This document shows, piece by piece, positions 12,630-26,370 of a stretch of 64,000 nt of DNA. The notes beneath the pieces were generated by a model that saw only the letters and a list, made by a program, of their open reading frames with translations, made no database searches and was not told where the DNA came from. Source of the DNA: Cyclina sinensis (lineage: Eukaryota > Mollusca > Bivalvia > Venerida > Veneridae); assembly GCA_012932295.1 (NCBI GenBank), contig JAAONU010000002.1, forward strand, positions 38,127,521 to 38,191,520, in the 5' to 3' direction. Positions within the stretch are counted from its first letter, which is position 1. Each line of letters opens with the position of its first letter. Both the position numbers and the translations under genes were made by a program.

Positions 12630-15600
12630 ACATAAACAAAAACTACAACATCATCAAACCGTATTAACAACACTATGGCTCATCATTACATTTTCCCTTA
12701 TTGTTTACAGGAAAACAACATTATTTATAATTTAAAACTCATTTATGTAACTATGGTGAGAATGATTACATCAAGGATTTCGAAGATGATGACAATAACA
12801 AAAATGTTAGGAAAAAAGGGTAAAAAGTATTTGAATGATGACTTTATATGTTACTAAGTGCAAAATTGATGAATCATTACACCATTACAATTGAATGTTT
12901 TTATTCTATCTACTTATTACCATCAGCGAATCGATGAGAAAACATATATATTGGAAAAGAATCTTCTCAAACCCTTTGATCTTTGTTAGATAGGGATGCA
13001 ACAATTGTTTTAAATCTGTCACCGCCTTGTAGTGGGTTATACAAAAAGTAAGCAAATGATAGCTTTGTTTTAAGCTGAAACGAGGGGGAAACATGAATGA
13101 AATAATTTAGTGGTTAATCAGATAAAAAAGAGCTTTCCATTTTTCACTTAGGTGATTGAAAATCGATCACTGAAAAATTGACTAAAAATATGTAAAGGAT
13201 AGGCTATGAATGTGGTAATTTCAGTTTAGGTTCTGTTCCACATATTATTACATATCATATTAAATTAATTAACTTCCAAAATTTGACATCTGGTTACAAA
13301 CTTATGAAATAAATACCTCAGAAAAAATCCAGGCCAAATTTTCTTATTTGAGCAAAAACAAAAGCTTTGACATTAATTCTGTCGAAAATCAAGATACAAA
13401 TTAAGACAATTGTACTTCGGAAATATCATACAAGTGATATTCTATTCAACATAAACAGCTGAATTCTAAAATATGCATAGCAATGCACAGGTCACGAGTT
13501 TTTTGTGACCTTGTTAACACAAGATCCACAAATTTATGCTATTCATGCATTTTGTTTGGTGCAGCAGACGACAGACGCAGACCAACCACGAAGGTGGGAA
13601 ATAATTACAAATTTTCTGCAAGACCAAATTAGGGTGTAAAGTTGCATATTTTCAAGGTTTTAAATGCACAATTTACGTAGATGGTACAGTGTAATTACAT
13701 TTCGTAAGATGTAAGTTTCAACCTGACTATAAAATATCCTGTTTATTTTTCAAACCTCTCGTCGAGAAATTGATAACAACAACATATGCGACAAACTTTG
13801 AAGTCTAATTCCCTGCTATAATCATAAAAATTATATTCGCAGTGGGTCAGTTATTTTATGTTTCCAAATAGCTAAATGAGAATACATTACAAATGTACTT
13901 AACATAAAATGCAATTGTTTTTCAAGAATTTCAGACTGAAATGAATTAGTTTGCAACACACAAGTGTCAGTTATCCATAAAAAAATATGAAACATTACAA
14001 AACCTTACCTCAGCGATTAAGCACAGTAAAAGTGCGACAGAAGAGATACACTGCATGTTTCCTATATTCTTCTATTTATCCACTTCTTATGAGAAAATAC
14101 TCCAATAAGTTACTCCTGATTTTACAAAATTAAACGCACAAAGCTTATCCAATTTACCGTCACTGAAAACCTATTCTACATTTTTTCCTTCTATTTAACT
14201 TTCAAACGTAATCCATGCACTCTCCTTTAACGCATACAATCCATCTTCAAATGTTAGTTTCCCAAGAAAACTAAACGCCCGTAATTTACGTCAGGTCCGT
14301 TGCAAGAAGTACCATGTTTTATGACGTACTGTTTCTAATATATCAAAAATTGTCATAAAATTGTGTATCCAAGTCAAAAAAGAGAACCTGTGCCGTCACT
14401 TTCGAAGATTTATTATCCGCAAGTGTGATGCTGTATACTCATATAAAGCAAAGCATTCAGGAAAAACTCCAATAAAAGTAGAGTGTTTGTTACATTTTCT
14501 TAATAATAGAAATGAGAATTAAAATTATCACTGTATTCACAGAAGTAGTTTAAGAACTATGACTACAATAGTTCTTGCTGCCCACTTTTGACAATTATTT
14601 AAAATCCAGTAGTTAACTGTACTGAACATCAAAACGTTTATCAATATTTTGTTTTCACCAAATTTAATTATTTTTAATAATAAACTTAATATTATTTAAG
14701 ATGTATACATCCAGTGAACACATTCGTTGAAATGGAAGTCCGATAAGTCCTTTCCGCAAAAGCAAAGTGTTGAATGTATGAAACTCTATCGCGAAATGGT
14801 GAAACACCGAAAATCACCAATACCTGTTTACCGTATGGTTTACCTCTTTAATACTTTGCCGGAGAATGAGTTAAAAGTTTTATATAAGATTTTAGATCTT
14901 TTTTTCCGCTCGATAGTTTCGGTTGGTCAGCGTATATATAGTGAATGAAGGTATATGGCGTTGGATCAAATACTGACATTTACTTTCAAGGCATACGTCT
15001 ACGGCTGTTTTATCTCTTTTGGTAGAAATGTTTTTAATTTGTGTTGTTAAGTAGTGGATTCTCAATGAAGGTTTTGAAAAAAAGGTTCATAAGAAAATAA
15101 AAGTAAGCAGGTGTAGTGGTGGGGAATAAAGAAGCTAGATTTTTAAAAGCTGTCAAAATAAATAGGGTAAACCAGATAGCTTTGTTTAATTTAAAACAAC
15201 TGTCGGAAAATAAATCCCCTATCAACAATTTTATTTGTATCTTTTAACTTCAGAATAAGTTTTGTGTGTGTTTTCCGAAATTTAAATCTTTTTTTTTTGT
15301 CTGTAAATTATTTGTTTTTATAGAAAAAAAAGAAAACTAGGACAACATTAATTCTGTTGATGTGAAAGATTCCAGTGAACTGGAGTTGATTGTAGGAAAA
15401 ATATTATAACAAGTATGTTTATAGATTTTTAGAGTGGTAAGTCTAAACTGCAGTTTAAAGTAAGTTCATACGGACTGTAAGCATGTTATGAAGTCTATAA
15501 AACTGTTTAAACCACCAAGTCGTTTGGCTTATTATTCTTGTTCCAGTGACTTAAGGTCAGAGGCTCGAGAACCACTTCTGATAACAGTAACTGTAACAAA

Positions 15601-15770
15601 TGATTGCCTACTTTGAGAACTGAGATAATTCCATTCCGCAAGAAAAGTATGTATATTCAATTTTATGAAAAACAATTAACTGCTGTTAGCAGAGGAAAAA
15701 AGATCCTTCAGCTTTCATAAAAAAGGCGTTTTTAGAAAAGTTCCGACATTAGTCAGTCACCAGGCCATCA
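12627..15770. other. AT-rich sequence, nothing recognised
   Basis: No domain-bearing frame. A 73-codon plus-strand frame at 14727-14948 is moderately lysine and leucine rich but matches nothing I know and has no supporting splice or promoter context. No long repeats seen. Confidence 0.5.
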
Positions 15771-16318
15771 TATACTCAAAAACCAACACGGGATTTTTGC
15801 ATATGTTGGCATCAGCCCCATAGTCAAAACCAACTCTGGGTTTTCGGGTTTGCTGGCGTCAGGCCGATATCTACTCAAAACCAACACTGGATTTTCGGGT
15901 ATGCTGGCATCAGGCCGATATCTACTCAAAACCAACCAGGGATTTTCAGGTATGCTAGCGTCAGGCCCATATCTACTCAAAACCTACTTATGTTATAATA
16001 TTTATGTTATATCTACTCAAAACCAACACGGAATTTTCGGTTATGCTGGCGGTAGGCCGATATCTATTCAAAACCAACACGAAATTTTCGGATATGCTGG
16101 CATGAGGCCGATATCTACTCAAAACCAACCACGGATTTTCAGGTATGCTAGCGTCAGGCCGATCTCTATTCAAAAGCAACACGAAATTTTCGGGTATGCT
16201 GGCATCAGGCCGATATCTACTCAAAACCAACACGGAATTTTCGGGTATGCTGGCGTTAGGCCGATATCTATTCAAAACCAACACGAAATTTTCGGGTATG
16301 CTGGTATTGGGCCGATAC
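15771..16318. repeat. 51-bp minisatellite, about ten copies
   Basis: Units of exactly 51 bp begin TCTACTCAAAACCAACACGG and end CAGGCCGATA. Clear unit starts lie at 15921, 15972, 16012, 16063, 16114, 16165, 16216 and 16267. The copy at 15972 is disrupted by an AT-rich piece (TATGTTATAATATTTATG), so its spacing is 40 bp. The outer copies are the most diverged. Because 51 is a multiple of three, frames stay open on both strands: plus 15850-16335 (161 codons) and minus 15988-16284 and 15768-15980. The plus frame reads as repeats of STQNQHGIFGYAGIRPI and switches register at the disrupted copy. Openness on both strands is explained by unit length, so I treat this as a satellite rather than a gene. 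Confidence 0.9.
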
Positions 16319-19206
16319 TTGTTAGTGAGTCATGATAAAAGAAAATATTGTTAAAATCTATCGTCCGAATAAATGGTTACGTAACAGCGTATCTAAAGAT
16401 ATGGAAAGTAGTTACTTAGGTAACAGTTTGACATATCACTAAAATCTTGAGTGCATTTTTTCTTTTATTTCACAAATTTATTTTGATTTTATGATTTTGG
16501 GTGGATTTTTGCATAATTTTATTGCCTCTAGGTTATCAGTTATTTGCGTATGATGGACATTTTTATACTTTATGCAAAAAAAGGGAAATGTAGGGAGGTC
16601 TGTTTCAAAGTGTAGGCCACAGTAACCTTAGGTAAATTATCTATCTTTTTTTCAGGGTTTTTTTCTAAACCATTGTATTAGTATTTGTTTTTGATGATTT
16701 TTTTCACAGTTAATCTTCACCAGAAAAGCGGGGCTTCTGTGTGCTCCTAGCTCTCTTTGCCTCTCAAGACAAGTGTTCAATCTTGGGTGGTGTCTCATGA
16801 GCGATTTTTCATAGAGAACTCTGGCAGTTTCACCAGGATATATATGTCAATAAGTATTTATATATTGTAAAAGCACATTAATAGTGAAATATTAAATCGA
16901 CTCCTGTGAAAACTGTGCAGTATATAATACAGAGGGTTTCTGCATCTCCTTCTAAAATACAGACCGACCCGAAACAAATATTAAGACGAAACAAAAAATG
17001 TTATGAACCTTACATTATTTTTAGTTTATCTTCTGGATTTAGATAGATGAACAATCTTTACGATGACTTAAGCTTTTTGTGTTTATTTTGTATAAAAGAC
17101 AAATATCTGATTAACGCATTGATCTTTGTAATAAAACTTCAGAGAGAAGAGCTATTAAATATAATTACCAGAGATTTTGTAAAGATAAAACTTAAGATTG
17201 TGGGAACTTAACAACAGAACTTGGCGTCAAATTGCTCAGATTTTGGACTTCCGTTGAGGCAGACGAGATTGTTAGCGATATAAAAATCGCCAGACGGTGA
17301 CGACTCTTTGTGCGTTTATTTTACTGTGTGTGACAATGACCAGTGAAAGAAAGTGCTAATTGAAAATGACAATGCTTCATTAAGCAATATTGTCCGCTAT
17401 GACAAATTGTTGTATTCGCTCAATATTGTCCAGTATATCAGATTTTTGTATTCGTTACAAAATTATGTTTGCTTGTGTCACCAAGAGAGAAAAGTGTCTG
17501 GAACGAAAACAAGAGAAATGGTATCTATCTTTCAAGGTTTGTTTATCGTCGGTACAGGTTGCCAATAAGACCATTTCGAACCGAATCCAATTGTTTTTTT
17601 CTTGTTTATTTCATATACAGTGTAACTCAATAAACAGAAAACATTTTCCCTTTTTGCAAATAAATCCAAAAACAGAAAGAAAAGAAAGAACAACAACAAC
17701 AGAAGATTGTTTCTGTAAACTGAGTAGTAGAACAAAAACAGGTCGACAGAAACTATCTACCAATTATCTCATTGGTAGCCAGAATCGGTTGACAAAATTA
17801 ATGTCTTTAAACAAGAATACATTTCTCCTCCCTATAGCTGTTGCTTTAGAAGTGTTCTCAAGATATTTTGCTTTGTTGTAGTCGTTCTTGCCTTTTACCG
17901 GATGTTTAAGACACATGAACGCATAAATCTTACAACAAATTTAGGTTAAAAGCTATAATTAGTGCAATAGGCATTTAACAGGGCCAAAAATTCAAAAGAA
18001 CGGTGCACCAACAATGGGGGAAAAGCAAACATGTCCAATGACCAACAAAAACATCAAACAAGGGTTTCGGACATTTAAACTAATGTAAAATTGGTGTTAT
18101 GATATGGAAATACAACACGATATGGCGGACTTTGATGGAAATGCGTCCATTATTAAGGCGGTGTACACATTATCGCCTTACAAATGTGCATGTCCAACTG
18201 TCCGTGCCGGACATTAAACACGCATTATTGATGTCTTATGTTTAAATCAAGTGATTTAGTACCTCTTGTTTCGACTAGTGGTCACTACTGTAAGACAGTG
18301 AACAGAAACATGTTTTTGGTTACTAACAACGTAATTTATGTTTTTTCGTTTGCATAGTGAGGCAAAACAGGTTACAAACTGCAGTTCCACTTGTAAGGCA
18401 TATACATAAGACGGTAATTAATGGCATGCTCAGCAAAACTCATTTTATCACATAACAAACTATATTTCTGATTCTATATAATCATTGAGTATTACACACG
18501 TGTAATTTCGTGGCGCACTTCGTTCAATTTCACTTCATATACTTGCAACGAATTGTTTCTATTTACCGTCATTTTCTGAATTTGCCTACATTTGACTGTT
18601 CTCTTTTTTTATCTTAAAGTGTTTCAGTGTAATTCGATAAAATCCGACATTTAATCAAAGTATTTTCTTGATGGAGAGTGTGCTACTAGTCTTCATTAAA
18701 ATGGATACAGCTTTGGCAAAATTCATCTTATGGCTATTCTTGTCATGATAAAAAGAACTCGTTCACATTTCATATGAACTTTTGTTCAACTAGTCCTAGA
18801 AAAAATGTAATTCAGCTCGCCATAGTCGCTAGAACTCGTTGAATTAAAGTATATGAAATGTTTACTCCTTACATAACCTGTTTACAAGTACACATGTACA
18901 AAAGTGTATATCTTATGGCATGTCTCATTATGCACTTTAGACAACACAGTTATAGTGATGTTGTTATAGTGCTTGTCCATTTAGTGGAACTCACTTCATA
19001 ATAGTGCAAGGACTTTAGTAAACTTTTTATTTGGTTACCAGCAATCTTATGGCGACATTATATTCCGTTTTATTTGAAGACATGTTCTTAGAATTCCATT
19101 ATTGCAACGACGATTGGTCAAGCAGATTTAAAGCTTAAAAATTTAAACTTTGAGAAATAACAACCTAACCTTACCAATAAATGTCTAAACCTAGTAGTTT
19201 TATTAG
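16319..19206. other. AT-rich sequence; longest open frame lies here but is unrecognised
   Basis: The plus-strand frame 17390-17881 (163 codons) is the longest in the window. Its translation is a mix of cysteine, serine, lysine and threonine with no domain, signal peptide or repeat that I recognise, and it runs through an A-rich AACAAC/GAAAGAAAA low-complexity tract near 17677-17702. I think it is a chance frame. No other structure noted. Confidence 0.5.
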
Positions 19207-19251
19207 ATCAGGGTCTTTCAAATAGCAAAATGCTATTTGAAAAACCCTGAT
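19207..19251. repeat. Short near-perfect hairpin, 21-bp stem and 3-nt loop
   Basis: ATCAGGGTCTTTCAAATAGC and one further A (19207-19227) pair with the complementary stretch at 19231-19251, with a single mismatch across 21 positions, around an AAA loop. The loop is too short for a typical microRNA precursor. It may be a tiny foldback remnant or a cruciform-forming site. Confidence 0.8.
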
Positions 19252-19408
19252 TAGATGTAACAGTGAACAGAATTTACAAATATGAAAGTAACGAGAAAAA
19301 AGGAAAGAAAAATATTTTCAATGGTTGGTTTGCATGAATTATGAAAGCATAGATAGACAGTTCGGTGCTTTTGGTGCTTAAACTAAGGGATGTATGCATA
19401 ATAACATG

Positions 19409-19600
19409 TTAACCCTTACCATGCTGAATATCTGAAATAGACTTGTCCATCTTTCATTTTGGACAGATCCTTTAATTCTTTATGGGGGAACTTACTGAAA
19501 ATTAACTGACTGAATGGCGAATAGTGCAGACCATGGTCAGACTGCACGGATGTGCAGGCAGATCTTCGTCTACATTGTCGCAAAAGCTGAGTCAATTCTA
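19409..19600 (+). repeat. Dispersed repeat of the TTAACCCTTACC family
   Basis: It begins TTAACCCTTACCATGCTGAA and continues through CTTGTCCATCTTTCATTTTG, GCAGACCATGGTCAGACTGC and GTGCAGGCAGATCTTCGTCT. A second, degraded copy with the same order of motifs is at 35449-35620. From general knowledge this resembles a very abundant bivalve repeat that ends in the complement of its start; the right end is eroded here, so the class is left open. Confidence 0.6.
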
Positions 19601-22600
19601 GTAGTCTAGTTTAAACAAATTTATTTACATCGATTTGGAAACAAGTTCTTGCATCTTTCATTAACTCCGCTCGATGAATTTCTTAAAAGACTTCACAACA
19701 TAAATGGGGAGACCTAAAGACCTTCAGTATGAATATAAACAGTTTTGTTGAAACTTACATGTATTATGTAACATTCGATGATGAAATTTGTTTAAAATGT
19801 AAGTTTCCAAATAATGTTTTAGCTTCCAAGCGATAAAACAGGAAAAGATGTTACAATTTTTCAGTCATTTTATGTTGCCTGTAAGTCTGGCTTATCATCT
19901 AATGTGAAGTGTTGTAATTGCTAAAAACAGTATCATGGCGGAACCGTCTGAAAAATTATAATATGTAAAAAGTAATGATAATGCCACAGAAAAACGTAGA
20001 AATGCTAATTCAGCAACCATTACTAATGACGTCACATAATGCTTCACTTCCTTCAGTCCTAAACATTTTTATGCAATTAACGCTCAAATGGAATCTTTTC
20101 TTTACAATTATCAATTTCTTTTCCTTTTCTTATTTTTTTATATCAGGTACATGATTTCTTCGTACATGAATTATAAATGACAAGAAAATGGAGTAGTATC
20201 ATAAAATAAATCTTAAAAACACTAAAAGCTAGTACTCGCCTGGAGCACAGCAACCTTCGACGGTTGAATGAAACAATCGTACATTACCTGACAGCGTGAT
20301 GTTGCATTATAATTTATAAGACAGGCACACAATTAATGTTATCGAATGCAAAACAAGACGCATTTATGTCTCAAAGAACAATTGCCGCCATTTTGATTCC
20401 TCGAGATTTTGCACCCGATAAGGCTATGTGTAAATTGTCAATGATAATTTGTTTCAACGTTTTGTTTGTCGTTGTCGTCATACAATATGATGACAAGATT
20501 AAAACCACAGATCTAAAGAAAACATAAGATTGTGTCACTGATAATTGATCCCAGAGGGAATCTCGCGTCACTTGGGTAGAATTATTACTAATTGTTGGCT
20601 GTTCTGTCAGCTATCGTTTGATTTATGAAGGTTTTCTTCGTATAAAATTCATAAAGGTTGCCATTTTTGTCAAATGTTTACATAATAAAAAAGTTAACGG
20701 ACAAAATAGATTTTCAGAGACAGAATGACAGTGAAGGAATACAGGTTTTCTTTTCTCCTTATTTCAAACCAACTGCAATTCAACAAAACGTAATCAGTGC
20801 TCCGGCAGTAAGGCATTGTTCCACACAATGGACTTCCTTTTGGATATAAATCATTTCAGTCATTTAAATGTCCAAAAGATTTAACTTTCTAAGTATTAAG
20901 AGTGCGGGCCCTCTTTTTTGTGAGCCAAACAGAAAATTCTTTTTTTTCAGCCATGAAACTGACAGGAACTTGAGAAATTTTGATATAAGCAAGATATAAG
21001 CCCCGACCCCACCCCACCACCACCGGAATGTAAAAAAGATAGTAAAAAACACTAATGTATATGACAAGCACATTAGCACACCTTTTTTTCCACCATTTTC
21101 TCAGAAGATCTATAAAAACCATGAAAAACAACATGCTGTTTCATATTGTTGTGTATGAGACTATTTTATGTAATCAATGTACAAATTAAAACACTATATG
21201 TTCTTCAAACGTACATTTGACTTTCACTAAATAGCTTGTATTTTGTTTTTCTTCCGCAGAAGAACTTCAAGTTTTACGGACGCTTGCAAGCACGCTTGCA
21301 GCAGACGGTAAATTATAAGAAAACGGTGCCCTGGTGTAAGTTAGGTGTTCGTTACATGCGAAAAGTAAACACTATATATGTAAGGAATGCAATTAATTAA
21401 GTTTGTCTGTAATGAAACATAATTGTAAATTTATTAATGAGCTAATAGCATAGTGTAGTGTGATATTATTGTAAGAAAATTGAGAAAAACCAGCGTAATA
21501 AAATGTTATATATAACTATAAAACCTGATAGAATTTTTTTCTTACTCTCTTACTTACTTATCACTTATAATTATTCTTTTATGAAACGATGGCTATCAAA
21601 TCCCTGTATGCTATATATTTTGCGAATTATGTATTCATTAACGATAACACAACTGTAATAATTGTAATGGAAGTACTAGTACAGAAATGTAAATCAGGCG
21701 TCATTAAGGGAGAGAAATACATTGAGAGGAGGGTCAATATACGCTAGAGCATTGTGTTTTAACGAATGATTTTTTTAGTCCATTTCTATTTTATCGAAAT
21801 TGATGAATCCTTAATGTCAAATTTTTCAGACATTTTAATACTGTGCGAAAGTAAAGCTAATACTGTCGCGTAACACTACCTCACCTGTAAGACCAGATCA
21901 AAATATCTCGTACTCTTCTATATGAAACCATTGATAGTAGTCGAATTTCCCGAATCAGATGGTTGACACTATTCTTAAATTCCGACTCCCGAGTTTTAAA
22001 TTGTTTAAAAACGGTAGCAACGCCCGCCATACATGGTATTTCACTTATCTAATGTGAAAAATCTTACAAAATTCGTTCCAGGGAGCCCCGGATAATGTGT
22101 TAGGCAATACCAATGTTCACATACCTGAATATAAGTCGAAACCACCGTTCTTGATCAGTGGGACTTTAAAATGATTTCAAATCAGTCACCATAACTTCTG
22201 CTGGACTATTACTAGATTTAAAAAAAAAATGTTCCAAAACACCATTATTTATTGTTTACTACCTGCCTTTTATAGTTTTTAATTTAAAAAAATTATGTTA
22301 TTCAGCCATATTTTTTATAACTTGCTCTCAACTAGCTTTCACTTCACATTAAAACGCTTTTAAGTAATAGATCACTCTGTAAATTGAAGTTATGAATCAA
22401 AAGTCACAGAAAATGATTTGTGATCGAAGTCGGGTAGTCGCGAAGTTCACTTTATTTGCTATAGAACACGATTTGGGATTGTACGGATTTCTTGCAGTGA
22501 TGCATTGCTATTTTTGTTTGCCTTGTTTTAGATTTATATGTTTACTCATATTGTCATGAATATAAATGAATTATGAAATAAACTTATACTGATTACTTTT

Positions 22601-25600
22601 ATTGTTTGTATTTATTTGTTTGATGTTTTGACAAAGAGCTCCACAATGCCGTGTGAATTGGCAATACTAACGTAAAATGTAGTAGTTGTTGTTGAAAAAA
22701 AATGTTTTTGAATCTGACTATTTATTGGGAAAAAAATGAACAGTGTAACTGCAATATATCTAAATATCAGAAAATATATGGAAGACTGGAAAACCAACAC
22801 GAGCTGGCTCACCGTTAACGTATGTCCAGTCCATTCGAGTGTCATACAGCAGCGTCAGGTTCAGAATTTTAAAACCATAAATCTAAGATATATCGAAATA
22901 CAAACCAAAAGGTGACAGAAGTAGAATAATACTTTACATTACTGAGGTCTACTTTCATAGTCATAATTCACAAACTTTTTTCAGATAGGTATGAATTATG
23001 TGACATCTTCGTTATAGAGTCAAAGAGGGTCATTTATATGACGAGATATGATGGTTTATGAGGGTTGATGATGTTACAGACTCCACACTAACCCTGACTT
23101 GATGTAGGTCCATCGCGTGAAAGTTACCTTTTTAAAACGGTATGTGCTTATATGCTTAAAGCTGCTAAATTTCTAAAATGGACTCGTCCATCATTAAGTT
23201 TGGACGGAATCATTTATTATTTACAGGGGTATTTCTAAGAATAAACAGAAGAAAAAACAGAGACTTTAGAGAGAGCTACAAGGGGCAAAATAACTTTAAT
23301 CAGAAAAAAGAGTATACTGACCTCTTTACTTTAGTGGTCGAGGGGATAGAGCGGGGTTTCGGACATCACTGCTCGAAGAACAGGTGAAATCCTTTAGTGA
23401 CTTTCTGCACACATTTAGCAATACTGGTAATATTCAGGAACCATTCATTGAGTGACATTAATATAAGCTGCAAGAAATTGTTTCCAAGTCGATGTGAAAA
23501 ATAGATTTAAAACTTTGAAAAAAAACTTCTGTGCAATTTTCAAACTTTATTTCGTTTTTAAGGCAGTCCAACGTTCTGCGGTGATTAAATTTACAGTCAT
23601 TGAGAAAGTTTCTGTTGATAGAATGATGTTTATCGAAGAGTGCATGTGTTGTGCAATTAATTTTAACGACTTGCACTGAAGGTCATTATAATCAAACCAT
23701 AATCACTGCAAGATTAATTAGACAACAGCTAAAGTATGACTCACAGTTAACAAAGGCAACCTTTATGCCTGGTTCTGATGGCTGTAACATATATTTTACT
23801 GTGACAGTAGCCCATTTTCCGTCTATAACGCTAATCAGAATTCCTATGGCTGGTAGCTTTCACTATGTTGCAAGAAATTACTAAAGGTCCACAGGTCTTC
23901 AAGCTCGAAACGACAATAACAACGCAAAACACTGTTAAAATTTCTGTTATGAAAAGAGGACATGTGGTCCCTTTTCCCACGATGAAACACAAGAAACACA
24001 AATAAAACAGAAATCATATGCTTGCTGGTCTAAGACCAATCACATAATTTTATAATCAAATTTCGTCGCACCGTGTGTAAAATAACCCTTGAAATAAGTA
24101 TTTCTTGCACATTAGAATCTTTTCAATGTTTTCCTTTCTTATTGAAAGGTGTGATTTGCACGGAAGATTATGGACATAACGCGGCAGTACAAACATCTGC
24201 TGATTGTCAAACTTAAGTACCAAATGGGAAAACGCAAATATAAAACACATTACATGTGTCTAAATAAATCTGCGAAAATTGACAGTAAATTGTATCTGAA
24301 AATGTGTATTCAATTACAGCATCCAAACAACATTTTGAATAATATCAACATTAACATGCAAAATGTTGTCAAATAAGGCATGACTACGCAACTCTAGTAT
24401 CTTGTTAGAAACACCTGCACACCATATAGACTCTGGCCCGAAAACAAACGTCTCTTTCAAAGCGATCTACACAGATTGTGAATGGAGGCCTCTATCTATG
24501 ATATCTTTGCATCCATTAGTATTAACATGTATTTGATTCAAATTCTTTGAACAAGAGTACAAAATGTATCACAACATACACCACCGCTACCGGTCTTAAT
24601 TCAGTCTTGCGCCGTTCTGTTTCGGATACAAAAATTCTAATTACCCTGCGCCACATGTTTTCTCCAGTTTTCGGGAGCACGACACTGGGTAGATTACCTG
24701 AACACGGACGGATGTGGCGTAGTTTTTTCAATTGATACACCTCAAGTAATCCGATTAAGATGAAAGATTCATTCATGGGAAATTATTTGATAAACTACCG
24801 AGCATTACATTCCGTGAGCATCATTTAATATGGGTAGTTTGTCTGTCGTACTGAGAGTAAAAAGGCAACACACACGGTATTCATTGATAAAAATGATACT
24901 TGAGCACGAAGCTTGAAATCAACATTGCCATGGTGAATATGTCAAAACTGTTGTATCAGGGTGCTAAAAAATACGTCTTTTTAGTGAAGTTTACGCATCG
25001 GTGAGCAGGTCAAGACTATTTTGTTCGATGAAATCTAGGTATACCGGACTTGTAAGTAAAGTCGTGCCTACTTTACCGTACAAAACATAGTGCTCGATAA
25101 TAACTAATAACTGCTTTTTTTGCACATAGTGTTCGACAGTCACCTTTTAAGTTATAGTTCCCTCATTTTCTATCTTTTAGGTAATTGTCATGTGTATATT
25201 GTTATTTATTCTCATGCAGTTGACGGCTTTTTACCAATGAAAATAATTGTAAATATTCATTCGGGATAATTTCCGAGTATACTGCCACAAATTTGATTGG
25301 TCTATTAGGTAGTTCAAAAGTCTGGTTATATGTAAATATTTTCATGATAGGATTGCTAGTCTGTTCAAAGCCAGAAGGTTTATCACGGCGAATGAGTCAA
25401 AATAAAGTATTATTGCGGGAAATCAATATCTTATGTGTGAGTAAAACATACTTGCCTCGTGACTTTTAGTCACAATATATGTAAACTCGCCCCATATCGA
25501 ATGATTATGGTTTTGTGAGTGAAATAGCTTTACGAATAGACAAAAATATGTAGTTATGCTATTTTTGGATTCATGGATATATTGTGCTTTTTTTCATATA

Positions 25601-26324
25601 TCTATAATTCGTTTTATCTGACTTAAAACTGGTATGAAAATCATTACTGTTATAAGCGGAAATGATGTGTATTTCTTCTGTTTGAAAAGTGTGTGATAGA
25701 TTTAAAGCTTGAACCTACATTTCCATAGCAAGTCAAAACACTTCTGTAGCAATGAAAATATGTTTTGTTGTTCTGTCGTTATTTTGTAATATTATATAAA
25801 ACCATACATACAAATTTTGTCCAAAATCTTCAAATTTTGCAGTGTCGACCTTCTGAAATATATTGTAGTGTCTTATCAAACCTCTTTTTATACCGATTTC
25901 ATCACATTCCTCCTTATTTTGTCACATATCACTGACAAGTGCCAGCAACAATGATTTCTGACATCTAGAGAAATAATACAAATGAATGAAAAGGACTTCT
26001 TTCAAGTGCCCTCTTTGTCCATATAAGGTAAATTATCTGAAAGTTTAAGGAGTGGGAGAAATTTTCGAGGAGGTGTCGTGTTTCTTCACTGTAAAATGAA
26101 ACCTGTAACCCCTGAAACTTTATTTAGCTAAAGTGTACACTCAAAAAGGTTGTTCTACCGGATGATAGTGTAACAAAAGCGTACGTTCAAGTTATCGACA
26201 TATCTTAGTCTGAAGATATATTTTTCATTATGAAAACAGTGGTGGATCACTGATTCACTTGTAACGCACAGAACTTATAAAGCATGGTGCGAGATTGGTC
26301 ACCCGTTCTACCACTACTAGTTCT
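19601..26324. other. AT-rich sequence with one C-rich tract
   Basis: No gene recognised over 6.7 kb. The only compositional oddity is a C-rich tract at 21001-21025 (CCCCGACCCCACCCC then CACCACC), whose minus strand could form a G-quadruplex. Overlapping short frames on both strands around 20.3-21.1 kb and 23.2-24.8 kb have no motif and look like chance. Confidence 0.5.
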
Positions 26325-26370
26325 AATTGTCTTTCAGCCGAGACATTAAACCGAGTTCCCTGATATGGGT
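26325..26370 (+). repeat. Possible conserved SINE-domain fragment
   Basis: The sequence CTTTCAGCCGAGACATTAAA followed by CCGAG resembles a motif (CTTTCGGATGAGACGTTAAA and on) that I recall recurring in invertebrate genomes as part of a conserved SINE body. No tRNA-like head is visible upstream, so this would be a truncated relic. The assignment rests on recollection of the motif and is tentative. Confidence 0.3.

Noticed and set aside
15768..16284. Minus-strand repeat frames as a repetitive secreted protein
   Set aside because: Unit length of 51 bp keeps frames open on both strands; no start context or signal peptide is visible.
17390..17881. Longest open frame in the window (163 codons) as a gene
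   Set aside because: No recognisable domain, signal peptide or repeat. It crosses an A-rich low-complexity tract, and an overlapping minus-strand frame is also open. A frame of this length is not surprising among several hundred in 64 kb.
21001..21025. G-quadruplex regulatory site on the minus strand
   Set aside because: Only three runs of four C plus short CC runs, with no promoter or gene nearby. Noted as composition only.
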